Of a stretch of 44,512 nt of DNA, positions 32,938-40,578 are shown piece by piece; the stretch's first letter is position 1; the number at the start of each line of letters is the position of its first letter. The DNA comes from Mediterranea sp. (in: CFB group bacteria). Its GTDB lineage: Bacteria > Bacteroidota > Bacteroidia > Bacteroidales > Bacteroidaceae. Under the pieces are notes generated by a model. The model was not told the origin of the DNA. It searched no databases and was given only the letters and a program-made list of their open reading frames with translations. The position numbers and the translations under genes are program-made. The DNA is taken from positions 1-44,512 of the forward strand of contig JAISHU010000099.1 in assembly GCA_031262385.1 (NCBI GenBank), given 5' to 3'.

Positions 32938-34017
32938 ATGAGAACAAAGATTTATTTCATAGGACTTTTAGTTCTGTTGGCATTCACCGGATGCTACAAC
33001 AGAGAGCTAAACCACTATATCGGCACGGAAGACCGCGATGTGCCGCCGACTCCCATCTTGGTAAATGCCAACACCACATCGCCGGGTGGTCAAACCCGTG
33101 CACCGTGGGACGGTAACGAAACCACTCTCTCCACCACCAAGAAGTACGATGCCTATGTGCTGGTGTCCGAAACCAACGGCGATTACACTACGCTCTATAC
33201 CGACGATGATGATAACCAACACAATCGCGTCATCTGGACTGACGACATCGCCACGAGATTCTCGGATGCAAGCGGTGCAATCACCGACTACTACTATTCC
33301 ATAGACGAAACCATCTACCTCGTGGGATTGTACCCCTACACTACGGCAACTACCGGAGGCGGATGGGCACAGGCTACGGCAGGAACCGTCACCGCCACCA
33401 CTACCGCCAAAGGTACTTTCGACGGCAAAACCGACCTAATGTATGCACATCAGGTATCGGCAAACCAAGATACGTCGCCTACACTGACCTTCGACCACCT
33501 CGGCACCTTGCTGCAATTCTATCTTAAGGCAGAAGACGAAGCCGCCGTTGCCGAATGGGGAAATATTACCTCCATCACCCTCACCGGAATGGCGGGAGGT
33601 ATGAAGAATACCACCACCGTTACCTTTGCCGACGCAACAACCTCTTATGGAGGAACACCCACCTCGATGCCTGTGTACGGAGCTACTTATAGCAGTAGTG
33701 CCTACAGCTACACCGACGTGGCTTACACCGGCAAAGATTACGAACTCACCACCACAGCCACCTGTCAGGCGTACACCATCGTCCCCCCCGTAACCAGCGA
33801 TGCTGCAACGGGAACGGCGGAATATACCCTGACCATTAACACCGTCAATGCTACCGGTGCCGTGGTGAATCTGCAACTCGAAACCACTGCTGCCAAATCG
33901 ACCAAAGGCAACTCGTACAAGGTAACGCTCAACTTCAAAGAAACAGGCGAAGTGGGTACCGAAGTCAGCGTGTTGGACTGGGTTCCCGGCACCAACGTGA
34001 ATCAAGATGTTGACTAA
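32938..34017 (+). CDS. Fimbrillin family lipoprotein (single-module paralogue)
   Basis: 359 residues. Lipobox FTGC with Cys19, then GQTRAPW with Arg54 as the likely maturation site. The whole protein parallels the N-terminal half of the preceding 770-residue protein (YAHQVSANQDTSPTLTFDHL against FAPQKSANKDKSPTLEFAHL) and stops where the FISUMP-like domain would start, ending in VNQDVD, the same junction sequence (TQDVD) as in the neighbour. It may be a minor subunit or a tandem duplicate that lost its C-terminal module. Starts 52 bases after the upstream stop. Confidence 0.8.
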   Translation: MRTKIYFIGLLVLLAFTGCYNRELNHYIGTEDRDVPPTPILVNANTTSPGGQTRAPWDGNETTLSTTKKYDAYVLVSETNGDYTTLYTDDDDNQHNRVIWTDDIATRFSDASGAITDYYYSIDETIYLVGLYPYTTATTGGGWAQATAGTVTATTTAKGTFDGKTDLMYAHQVSANQDTSPTLTFDHLGTLLQFYLKAEDEAAVAEWGNITSITLTGMAGGMKNTTTVTFADATTSYGGTPTSMPVYGATYSSSAYSYTDVAYTGKDYELTTTATCQAYTIVPPVTSDAATGTAEYTLTINTVNATGAVVNLQLETTAAKSTKGNSYKVTLNFKETGEVGTEVSVLDWVPGTNVNQDVD

Positions 34018-34080
34018 CTACCCTAAATAAATAAAGCTAGATTTGATGATAAATATATAAATTCCAATCAATCAATCACC

Positions 34081-34135
34081 GTGCGGAGCGGGTAGACATC
34101 TCCTCCGGGATGGAAGGGAACCTCCCGCTCCCCAC
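34081..34135 (+). other. Long hairpin in the gap between two fimbrial lipoprotein genes
   Basis: GGAGCGGG (34085-34092) pairs with CCCGCTCC (34124-34131). Flanking GTG (34081-34083) and CAC (34133-34135) extend the stem around one mismatch. The loop of 31 bases is G/A-rich in its second half. There is no T-run after it, so it is not a standard terminator; it may tune the level of the downstream gene or protect RNA. It lies 18 bases before the ATG at 34153. Confidence 0.6.
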
Positions 34136-34152
34136 ACCAAAAAAGCCATACA

Positions 34153-36288
34153 ATGAATACCATAGGTAGATTCATGAAACCAACATGCATGCACTTCATA
34201 AATGCAGCTCTGTTCCTCCTCGCTGCCGCTTCGTGTAGCGGGGAGGACTCAGTCACTCCACAATCCCCAAAGGAGACCGGCATGGTACGCATTGTGCCCG
34301 CCATAGGCGGCATCACCGCTACCATCGACAATGTAGAGACCCGTGCCGTACTCGCACAGGGCACTACGCTGCGCATCCTTGCCTATCAACGCAGCGGTAC
34401 GAATGCCAACATCACCAACGATGTGTTGGTGAGCGAGCAAACCTACACCGTATCGGCAGACGGCACACTTACTGCCGACGGGGGCAAAGGGATGTTCCTC
34501 ATCCCCAAACAGACGTACGACTTCTACTTGGTGACACCCGCACTGACCGTAACCAACGGAACGGTGAGCGTGCCGCACAACGTCGACTACGCCACCGCTG
34601 CCGTGCCTGCGCAAAAAGTAGAGGCAGGTTCCATCGAAGCCGGCGGAGCATGGACACTCTATGCAAACCTAACCCGACAAATGGCTAAGCTTAATATCAC
34701 GGTCGACCGCCAAGATGCAGGCGTCACCTCTGTTGCCTCCGGCGGATTGGTGACACTCACCGCCATGGCTCCCTCGCCTGTGACGGTGCAACCGGGAGGC
34801 ACTCTCTCTGCCGCCGCCGGAAGTACCACCTTCAGCTACAACGGTGCTACCTTTACCGCAGGTGCCAATGCATGGCAAGGTACCTACACCACTTATGTGT
34901 TACCTAAAACGGCAGGCACCTTTACCGTAGGCTTTAAACTGAGAGTCAACGGCAAATCCAAACTAAACGACTACACCGCCACCCTCAACACCGGCAACAT
35001 CGGTGCACTGGAGGCGGGCAAAGAATACAATCTTACGCTCAACATTCCCACACCGGTGGTGGTTCCGACCGAACCGGGAGATTTGTCTGCCGAGAATACG
35101 GCAAACTGCTACATCTTGAACGACGCCAACGAGAGCTATCACTTCAATGCTACCATCATGGGCAACGGCACCGTGCCCGCCAGTCAGCAAGGTAAGCTAT
35201 CGGGCACCATTCCCAAAAGTGCAAACTATACGGCAAAGATTCTCTGGTCGATGGGCGGAAGCGGCGGCGAAAACGGCGTGATAGGTACTCCCGTCTACGA
35301 CTCCTCCGCCGGAACCATCAGCTTTACCACTACCAATCAAAGCGCCAACGGCAATGCCTTGGTAGCATTGGTCGACTCCAAAGGTACCGGCGACACATCG
35401 GACGACGTAATCCTCTGGTCGTGGCACTTGTGGCGTACCAGCTACGACCCCTCTACGGACTACCACCTCTACGACGTAATAGACGGACGAACTCTTCAGC
35501 CTACTTGGAACGCAGGAAAAGCGGCAAACGAAACATATACCCGCTTTATGGTGAACCAAGAGAATGGAGAACCGGGTATGAAAGTAATGAAATACGATTT
35601 GGGTGCCGTCAATCTCGGTGCGATTATTTCTAACGACGAGACGAATGGTCTCTTCTACGCGTGGGGACGTAAAGACCCCTTCTGGGGAGCAGGCTACACC
35701 AACTCGTCTTATTACGGCGGAAGTGCTTTTGCGCCATACGAGATCACCGATGTGGCATCGACGATACAAAAGCCAATGAATTTCATAGGAGAAGACATGG
35801 ATATGGTAACTGATTTTGATCCGGACCATTGGGGTGATCCGGGAGAAAGTGCACCACGCCTTGCTCGTGATGAGTATAATGGAGCCGCTGCAACTACCTT
35901 CGCTATTACGATGAATCCTAAAACTTGTTTTGACCCGTGTCCTACGGGTTGGCGTGTGTCTCCGGCTGAAACCTTCAAAATATTCGACTCGTATAATCAA
36001 GGTCAACCTCAAACTCAAACTCAAAATGCGTATGGTGCCGGCTTCCAAGTCAATTCCAAAGGAACTTTAGCCAACTTCTCTACTCAAGGATGTATAGGTA
36101 GTCCTGATTTGCTTGCGGCGGGGTGGGATGGAACCAATTGGACATCCGGAGTGATTGGGAACCAGCCGGAAAAGGATTCTATTATAGAGGCATTCTTCTT
36201 TGCAACGTCCCCGGGTTCCAACAATTATCCCAAAATGTATAATTGTGACTTCGTTACGGGTTTTCGCGTCCGTTGCGTCCAAGAATAG
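34153..36288 (+). CDS. Fimbrillin-like lipoprotein with C-terminal FISUMP/lectin-like domain
   Basis: 711 residues. Lipobox AAASC with Cys28 (a start at Met8, 34174, is possible); Arg64 in VETRAVL is the probable maturation site. The N-terminal part (about 45-305) is a fimbrillin-like beta domain distinct from that of the two upstream genes. The C-terminal part (about 312-711) is paralogous to that of the 770-residue protein, including a 34-base DNA identity (35572-35605 with 32184-32217), MNPKTCFDPCPTGWRVSPAETF and VRCVQE at the end. Followed by a strong terminator, so it closes the operon. Putative tip adhesin. Confidence 0.8.
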   Translation: MNTIGRFMKPTCMHFINAALFLLAAASCSGEDSVTPQSPKETGMVRIVPAIGGITATIDNVETRAVLAQGTTLRILAYQRSGTNANITNDVLVSEQTYTVSADGTLTADGGKGMFLIPKQTYDFYLVTPALTVTNGTVSVPHNVDYATAAVPAQKVEAGSIEAGGAWTLYANLTRQMAKLNITVDRQDAGVTSVASGGLVTLTAMAPSPVTVQPGGTLSAAAGSTTFSYNGATFTAGANAWQGTYTTYVLPKTAGTFTVGFKLRVNGKSKLNDYTATLNTGNIGALEAGKEYNLTLNIPTPVVVPTEPGDLSAENTANCYILNDANESYHFNATIMGNGTVPASQQGKLSGTIPKSANYTAKILWSMGGSGGENGVIGTPVYDSSAGTISFTTTNQSANGNALVALVDSKGTGDTSDDVILWSWHLWRTSYDPSTDYHLYDVIDGRTLQPTWNAGKAANETYTRFMVNQENGEPGMKVMKYDLGAVNLGAIISNDETNGLFYAWGRKDPFWGAGYTNSSYYGGSAFAPYEITDVASTIQKPMNFIGEDMDMVTDFDPDHWGDPGESAPRLARDEYNGAAATTFAITMNPKTCFDPCPTGWRVSPAETFKIFDSYNQGQPQTQTQNAYGAGFQVNSKGTLANFSTQGCIGSPDLLAAGWDGTNWTSGVIGNQPEKDSIIEAFFFATSPGSNNYPKMYNCDFVTGFRVRCVQE

Positions 36289-36406
36289 ACTTATTTTGGT
36301 TACTTATTTATATACAATCCGTTAATAATTATCTGTGCTCTAATACCAAATGTCAATTGCTCTTTTTTAGAACGTTGAATTCATCAAAAACACGGCAACC
36401 TACGTA
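36289..36406 (+). other. Trailer of the plus-strand fimbrial operon
   Basis: This AT-rich stretch lies between the last fimbrial lipoprotein stop and the terminator stem. I see no gene, promoter box or repeat in it. Confidence 0.4.
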
Positions 36407-36446
36407 AAACATCCCGACCGGTTTTCATTTCCCGGTCGGGATGTTT
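36407..36446. terminator. Strong terminator after the plus-strand fimbrial operon
   Basis: AAACATCCCGACCGG (36407-36421) and CCGGTCGGGATGTTT (36432-36446) form a perfect 15-base stem with a 10-base loop. The stem ends in A:T pairs on both sides, so it may also act on transcripts from the minus strand. Confidence 0.85.
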
Positions 36447-36541
36447 CGTATGTGTGCTTCTTCTTTAATCAGAGTTTAACGGGTTACATCAGCACAAAAA
36501 GTTTAGATTGGGAGGACAACGAGATACGAACCAGTTTAGAA

Positions 36542-36685
36542 AACTCAGTGATTGAGTTTCGTAACTCAGTGATTGAGCTTCGTGAATCACGTGATTGAGT
36601 TTTGTGAATCACGTGATTGGGAATCGTGAATCACGTGATTAGACTTTGTAACTCAGTGATTGAGCTTCCTAATTCAAGTAATTGT
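36542..36685. repeat. Array of seven ~22-base palindromic units next to the LuxR gene
   Basis: Units start at 36542, 36563, 36584, 36606, 36628, 36650 and 36671 (spacing 21-22). Two types alternate in blocks: AACTCAGTGATTGAG and GAATCACGTGATT. The perfect 12-base palindrome AATCACGTGATT occurs three times (36585, 36607, 36629), exactly 22 apart. It ends 23 bases before the stop of the LuxR-type gene. The spacing places every unit on the same face of the helix. The flanks do not match elements A and B. Confidence 0.9.
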
Positions 36686-36707
36686 CAAGTCAAGACACAC
36701 CGCCTCA

Positions 36708-37412
36708 TCAATCATTCATCAGCTCGTAGTTTTCTACGGTACGGATAGACTCTATCATGGAGTAGACCCCCAGTTTTTTGTAGAGTCGTGCCGTGAGGTT
36801 GCGAACGGTGCGTTCGGAGCAGCTCAATATGCTGGCTATCTCTTTGTAGCTGCGTCCACACTTGGCATGTAGAATGATGTCTTGTTGACGACGCGTGATA
36901 ACTGCCCTTTTCCAGCGTTCGTTCCAACGGTCGTTTTTGTACGAACGGCATATCCTATCCTTTTTCTCGTACAGGGTAAACTGCTCGGGAGCATGCGACG
37001 TAGCGGGCGACACAATGTAGACCAACACCTCGGGGTGTTCGTTTAATATGTGAGGAAGTACTTTAAAGTGTACGTGATAGGGGGCATGGCTGGTACCCAT
37101 CCGTAAGTTGAACGAAAAGTGCGATAGCAAATCCTGAGAGTAATGCCGGATGGTGTGATACATCACAACGGCATACTTCTGGAACTTTTCGAAATCGTCG
37201 GCGTGAATAATAGACTTCATATAGTCCATGGTGCGCAACTCGCCGTCTTCACTATGGACAGCTTTCTTCCAAATACACGCCTGCTCGCCAATGAAACATA
37301 GTTCATTGCGGGCTAAATTAATAACATAAACACAACGGCCTTGGATTCTCACCAATGCTGTTAGCATTTTATGCATCTCCTCAGAGAGGTAGACCGGTTC
37401 ATTATCAGACAT
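36708..37412 (-). CDS. LuxR-type transcriptional regulator
   Basis: 234 residues. The C-terminal GerE/LuxR helix-turn-helix is at about 172-222 (ITRRQQDIILHAKCGRSYKEIASIL, then CSERTVRNLTARLYKKLGV; each split here at the turn). The N-terminal ~150 residues have a PAS-like alpha/beta pattern (RCVYVINLARNELCFIGEQA, IIHADDFEKFQKYA) and no receiver-domain aspartate pattern, so it is probably a one-component sensor. It lies between two convergent fimbrial operons, and control of them is a fair inference from position only. No TAnnTTTG box was found upstream of the ATG. Confidence 0.85.
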   Translation of the reverse strand: MSDNEPVYLSEEMHKMLTALVRIQGRCVYVINLARNELCFIGEQACIWKKAVHSEDGELRTMDYMKSIIHADDFEKFQKYAVVMYHTIRHYSQDLLSHFSFNLRMGTSHAPYHVHFKVLPHILNEHPEVLVYIVSPATSHAPEQFTLYEKKDRICRSYKNDRWNERWKRAVITRRQQDIILHAKCGRSYKEIASILSCSERTVRNLTARLYKKLGVYSMIESIRTVENYELMND

Positions 37413-37852
37413 AGGTTATTGTTGTTTTCTATATGTTATTTAAAATAAAACTATATTACTCCTTAGGTTATTATCGTTAGCTATAGTTATTGTTATAGTC
37501 ACACTATTGTTCAGGATAAACTTTTATGTATAACGCTAAAAATGGTAATGTTGTTGAGGATACAGGGGGAGGAATATGTACCACATGTGTAAATCGTTAT
37601 GAAAACTGACGACAAAATTACATGCTATTCGGTTTAAAACAAATGAATGTGCTTAAAAAAAGTGGCAACTATCGCTATAGTTGCCACTTCTCTACAGGAA
37701 AACATTCATTTTGTCGCTAACTGAGTCACGAATAGATAAATTGCTTAAATTACTGATATGTCTGAAAACGTATCCTGAGTGTTACAATCTTAGTCTAAAA
37801 TCTTAGTTATAATGAGTTATTTACTTCGTACATTCTTACAGGGTTAGCTCTA
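37413..37852. other. Intergenic region between the LuxR gene and the minus-strand fimbrial operon
   Basis: 440 bases, very AT-rich, with no credible gene. The part nearest the LuxR ATG (37435-37510) holds repeated GTTATT/TATAGT motifs (GTTATTATCGTTAGCTATAG, GTTATTGTTATAGTCAC) that may be regulator sites. It contains the terminator at 37660-37689. The last part before 37853 shows only short repeats of ATCTTAGT. Confidence 0.5.
37660..37689 (-). terminator. Terminator of the minus-strand fimbrial operon
   Basis: AAGTGGCAACTAT (37660-37672) and ATAGTTGCCACTT (37677-37689) form a perfect 13-base stem with a four-base loop. On the minus strand it is followed by a run of T residues (complement of 37654-37660), the form of an intrinsic terminator, about 165 bases after the stop at 37853. 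Confidence 0.85.
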
Positions 37853-38740
37853 TTAGTACTCCAGTGTGTCGTTATCATTATCATCCCAATCGGAAATATG
37901 AAAAGTGATCGTAATCATTTCGTTGTGAAACGTAAACTGCAACGGCAGTCTTATTTCGGCTATAAGGTTGGCTCCTACAGGTATAAGGTCGCGCAGTTTG
38001 CCGCGATAGAGTACCGTTCCGTCGGTGGGGTTGGTAATTATCAGTTCCACGTCGGCGTCGTAGGGTGCGAAGCGGAAGGTGCGGAAGCCTGCGTGTTGCA
38101 GCATGGCGCCGTTGAGAGAGGCAGCAGCGGTTTCTTCGCCGCTAAAAGTAGTTTCCGACTCGTCGCAGACGCCCGTTCTTGCGTCGGCACCGGTGGGCAG
38201 TCCCCGCAGTTCTACGTGCACCGGATGGTCGGTGCCTTCCACATAGATGTCGATGTCCCAGAATCCGGGGCTAAGGCTGAGGGTGGTTTCGTAGTCTTCG
38301 GTTTCGGGCACAGCAATGTTGATGTGTTCGCCGTACCAGAAGTCGCGACAGTCGCCCGTGCCGTTATCGACACGTGTATTTTGGTAGATGTCGTCGTAAG
38401 AGATCATTCCGTCGGCGGGATACTCCTCGTCCACGTTGCCCCATGCCACCGCTTGGTAGTTGCCGGGTGCGAGGTTGTACACCACTCCGGCAAAGTGTGC
38501 AAGCTTGCTGTGCGTCACAAAGGTGTCGCTCAGTTGCACGCCCCGGTCGTCAAAGAGGGTGACGTGCACGCTGCCGATGCGGTCGGTAAACTGTTCGCCG
38601 GCATGCAGTTCGGACTGTGCAAAGTGCAGCGTTACCGTGCGGGTGTCGGGCGGGCAATCATCGAGCGTGTCGCTGTAACATCCCGTCAGCAGCAGTACCA
38701 TGGTGGCGTAGCATATATATTTAATCATCGTTGGTGTCAT
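37853..38740 (-). CDS. FimB/Mfa2-family fimbrial anchor lipoprotein
   Basis: 295 residues (a start at Met5, 38728, is equally good). Lipobox LLTGC with Cys21 or Cys17. The pattern matches Mfa2/FimB-type anchor subunits, which stay lipidated in the outer membrane and limit fimbria length: CPPDTRTVTLHF near the start, SVHVTLFDDRG, APGNYQAVAWGN, and FHISDWDDND at the end. It is the last gene of the operon, following the DUF3868 gene by 16 bases and preceding a strong terminator. Confidence 0.85.
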   Translation of the reverse strand: MTPTMIKYICYATMVLLLTGCYSDTLDDCPPDTRTVTLHFAQSELHAGEQFTDRIGSVHVTLFDDRGVQLSDTFVTHSKLAHFAGVVYNLAPGNYQAVAWGNVDEEYPADGMISYDDIYQNTRVDNGTGDCRDFWYGEHINIAVPETEDYETTLSLSPGFWDIDIYVEGTDHPVHVELRGLPTGADARTGVCDESETTFSGEETAAASLNGAMLQHAGFRTFRFAPYDADVELIITNPTDGTVLYRGKLRDLIPVGANLIAEIRLPLQFTFHNEMITITFHISDWDDNDNDTLEY

Positions 38741-38756
38741 CGTCGTTAGGTTGTGG

Positions 38757-39923
38757 TTAGTTATCGGTAGGGACAGAGGATTCGGCGTCGGCGCAGATAA
38801 AAGTCACCCGGCGCAGTTCGGGGAAGAAATGCTGTTCCATATAGTGGTATGCTTCTCCGCCGTTCAGTTGCATCAGTTCGCCTAAACGTCCCTTCTTTTG
38901 GGAAGCATCCCACACCGGGGTATAGTCGATGATGTGCAGCACTTCGCGGCGTGCGGGCATATCGGACTCTTCCACCATTCGGCGCAAGGTGTGCCAGTCT
39001 ATTCCACCCGAAGAGACAACCAAGTGTTCGCGGTGGAGCGGGGTGTTGTGCAAGAGCCACACTTCCAGTGCGTGCGAACGTTCCAGTCCCAGTCGTTCGT
39101 TCACCTCGATGCCTCCTTCGGGCGAGGTATATCCGGTAACGATAAACGTGCAGTCGTCCAAATCGTTGGTTGCGGCGTATTGGGTGATTGCCGCTTTGAG
39201 CACTTGCAAGGCTCCTTTGTTGTGGAACATATCGGGGTCGATTGCCGACTGTCCGGAGGCAAAGCGCAAGGCAAGCGTGTCGGGCAACAGCACAGCGGGT
39301 ATTTTGTGTTTACTTGCGGTAAGCGTATCTGTCGGTTCCGCTATCGGAGTGGTTTCCGTTACCGGTGTTGTTGTCGGTGTCGGTTTGCTCTCCGTTACGT
39401 CTTGCACCAGCAGCGTATCTTGCAGCGGTATGGCATCTCTAAGGCGGGCTACCTCTACCGAAGCGCATCCCATTCTCATCTCGTCCATCTCCAGCAGCGC
39501 ATCGTCCATCCACGGGTGATAGGGCACGCCGGTGGTGTACACCAAACTGTCACCCGGTTTTATATGAATGGTAGGCATATCCATAAAGTCGGGCGCCGCT
39601 TCATCTATACCTGCCCACTCGCGTCGTTCGGCAGCAATGCGTGCCTTGCGACTTTGTATGGCGACGAGGGGCAATAGTTGTTTGTGGTCGCCGTCGGTAA
39701 GCGAAGGTATCAGCAGATACGTGCACCCTCCCCGTACCAATTGTTTATGAGTTCCCACACTAAAGGTGATACGAAACTCGTTGTCTGTCTTGCTGACAGT
39801 TACATTGCTGATGCTGATGCTTTCGGCTTCCGCCAAGATGATTTGTGCCGACAATGTGAAGCCGGTGGCGATAATAAGCACTACGAGGAGCACTATTCTC
39901 AAGAGGTTGTCCGGGTGTTGCAT
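38757..39923 (-). CDS. DUF3868 / OmpA-like domain protein of the fimbrial operon
   Basis: 388 residues. Signal peptide to about residue 26 (TGFTLSAQ). The N-terminal DUF3868-like domain (about 35-160) is followed by a Thr/Pro-rich linker (SKPTPTTTPVTETTPIAEPT) and an OmpA-like domain (about 225-345) with TGYTSPEGGIEVNERLGLER, a peptidoglycan-binding pattern. Gene neighbours DUF3575 and Mfa2-type anchor are the standard set in Bacteroidales fimbrial loci. It probably sits in the periplasm and ties the assembly to the cell wall. Only one base separates it from the DUF3575 stop. Confidence 0.82.
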   Translation of the reverse strand: MQHPDNLLRIVLLVVLIIATGFTLSAQIILAEAESISISNVTVSKTDNEFRITFSVGTHKQLVRGGCTYLLIPSLTDGDHKQLLPLVAIQSRKARIAAERREWAGIDEAAPDFMDMPTIHIKPGDSLVYTTGVPYHPWMDDALLEMDEMRMGCASVEVARLRDAIPLQDTLLVQDVTESKPTPTTTPVTETTPIAEPTDTLTASKHKIPAVLLPDTLALRFASGQSAIDPDMFHNKGALQVLKAAITQYAATNDLDDCTFIVTGYTSPEGGIEVNERLGLERSHALEVWLLHNTPLHREHLVVSSGGIDWHTLRRMVEESDMPARREVLHIIDYTPVWDASQKKGRLGELMQLNGGEAYHYMEQHFFPELRRVTFICADAESSVPTDN

Positions 39924-39924
39924 A

Positions 39925-40578
39925 TTATTTTAGTATATAGATGATAGAAATAGCCGCATTGGTAGGAAGCAAGCGTGTGGTGGAACGGCGGTCGAGTTGT
40001 TTGCCGCATTTGGCGCAGTCGTACACACGGTGGTTGAAGTGTACTACGCCTGCACCTACACCCAGTTCGAGGTTCCAGTGGGGCGACAGCATAAAGTGAT
40101 AGCCGTAGTTCAGTTCGCCTCCCCATGCCGTTCCGTCGTAGCGTAAGGCGGGATTGGCGGCACCCAGCAGTTTGTGACCGCTTACGTTGTAGCGTGCAAA
40201 GAGGGCATTGATGCCTACGTAGTGACCGTTATAACGTTCGCAGAAATAGTAGCGATAGCCGGCGCGGGCAATGGAGTGTACCCATTTCTTATTATTTACT
40301 TCACTGCCCTTCCGATTCCACGGGTTGTAGCTTCCGGAGATATAAATGGTGGAACGCGGATGTACGCCGACCTCCAAGGTTAGATTAGGAGTAAATGTTG
40401 CCGCACCATAAAGCAGGTTGATGCCTATTGCCAAGTGAGGCAACGAGCGTGCTTCGGTGGTCAACCGCGCTGTCGACACACTGTCGACAGGCGATTGAGC
40501 CGAGCCATACATGAAACACATTATCCCTGCTATGATGAGAGCAGTTCTCTTTATCTTTTTGTTTGTCATAATGTTCAT
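39925..40578 (-). CDS. DUF3575 protein (outer-membrane barrel-like) of the fimbrial operon
   Basis: 217 residues. Signal peptide to about residue 28 (CFMYGSAQ). The remainder alternates polar and apolar residues as in a small outer-membrane barrel (LAIGINLLYGAATFTPNLTL, AGYRYYFCERYNGHYVGINA) and ends in AISIIYILK. DUF3575 proteins accompany fimbrial genes in Bacteroidales; P. gingivalis has similar companions. The ATG shares one base with the TAA of the upstream DUF4906 gene (TAATG), implying translational coupling. Confidence 0.85.
   Translation of the reverse strand: MNIMTNKKIKRTALIIAGIMCFMYGSAQSPVDSVSTARLTTEARSLPHLAIGINLLYGAATFTPNLTLEVGVHPRSTIYISGSYNPWNRKGSEVNNKKWVHSIARAGYRYYFCERYNGHYVGINALFARYNVSGHKLLGAANPALRYDGTAWGGELNYGYHFMLSPHWNLELGVGAGVVHFNHRVYDCAKCGKQLDRRSTTRLLPTNAAISIIYILK

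Noticed and set aside
30573..36288. Diversity-generating retroelement acting on the lectin-like C-termini
   Set aside because: The FISUMP/C-lectin-like ends made this worth asking, but no reverse transcriptase or template repeat is present in the window and the differences between copies are not confined to adenine positions.
36542..36685. CRISPR array
   Set aside because: Units follow each other with no unique spacers, are only 21-22 bases long including the joining bases, and no cas genes are in the window.
37413..37852. Member of the element A/B family
   Set aside because: None of the conserved flank blocks occurs here; only AT-rich short repeats and a terminator are seen.
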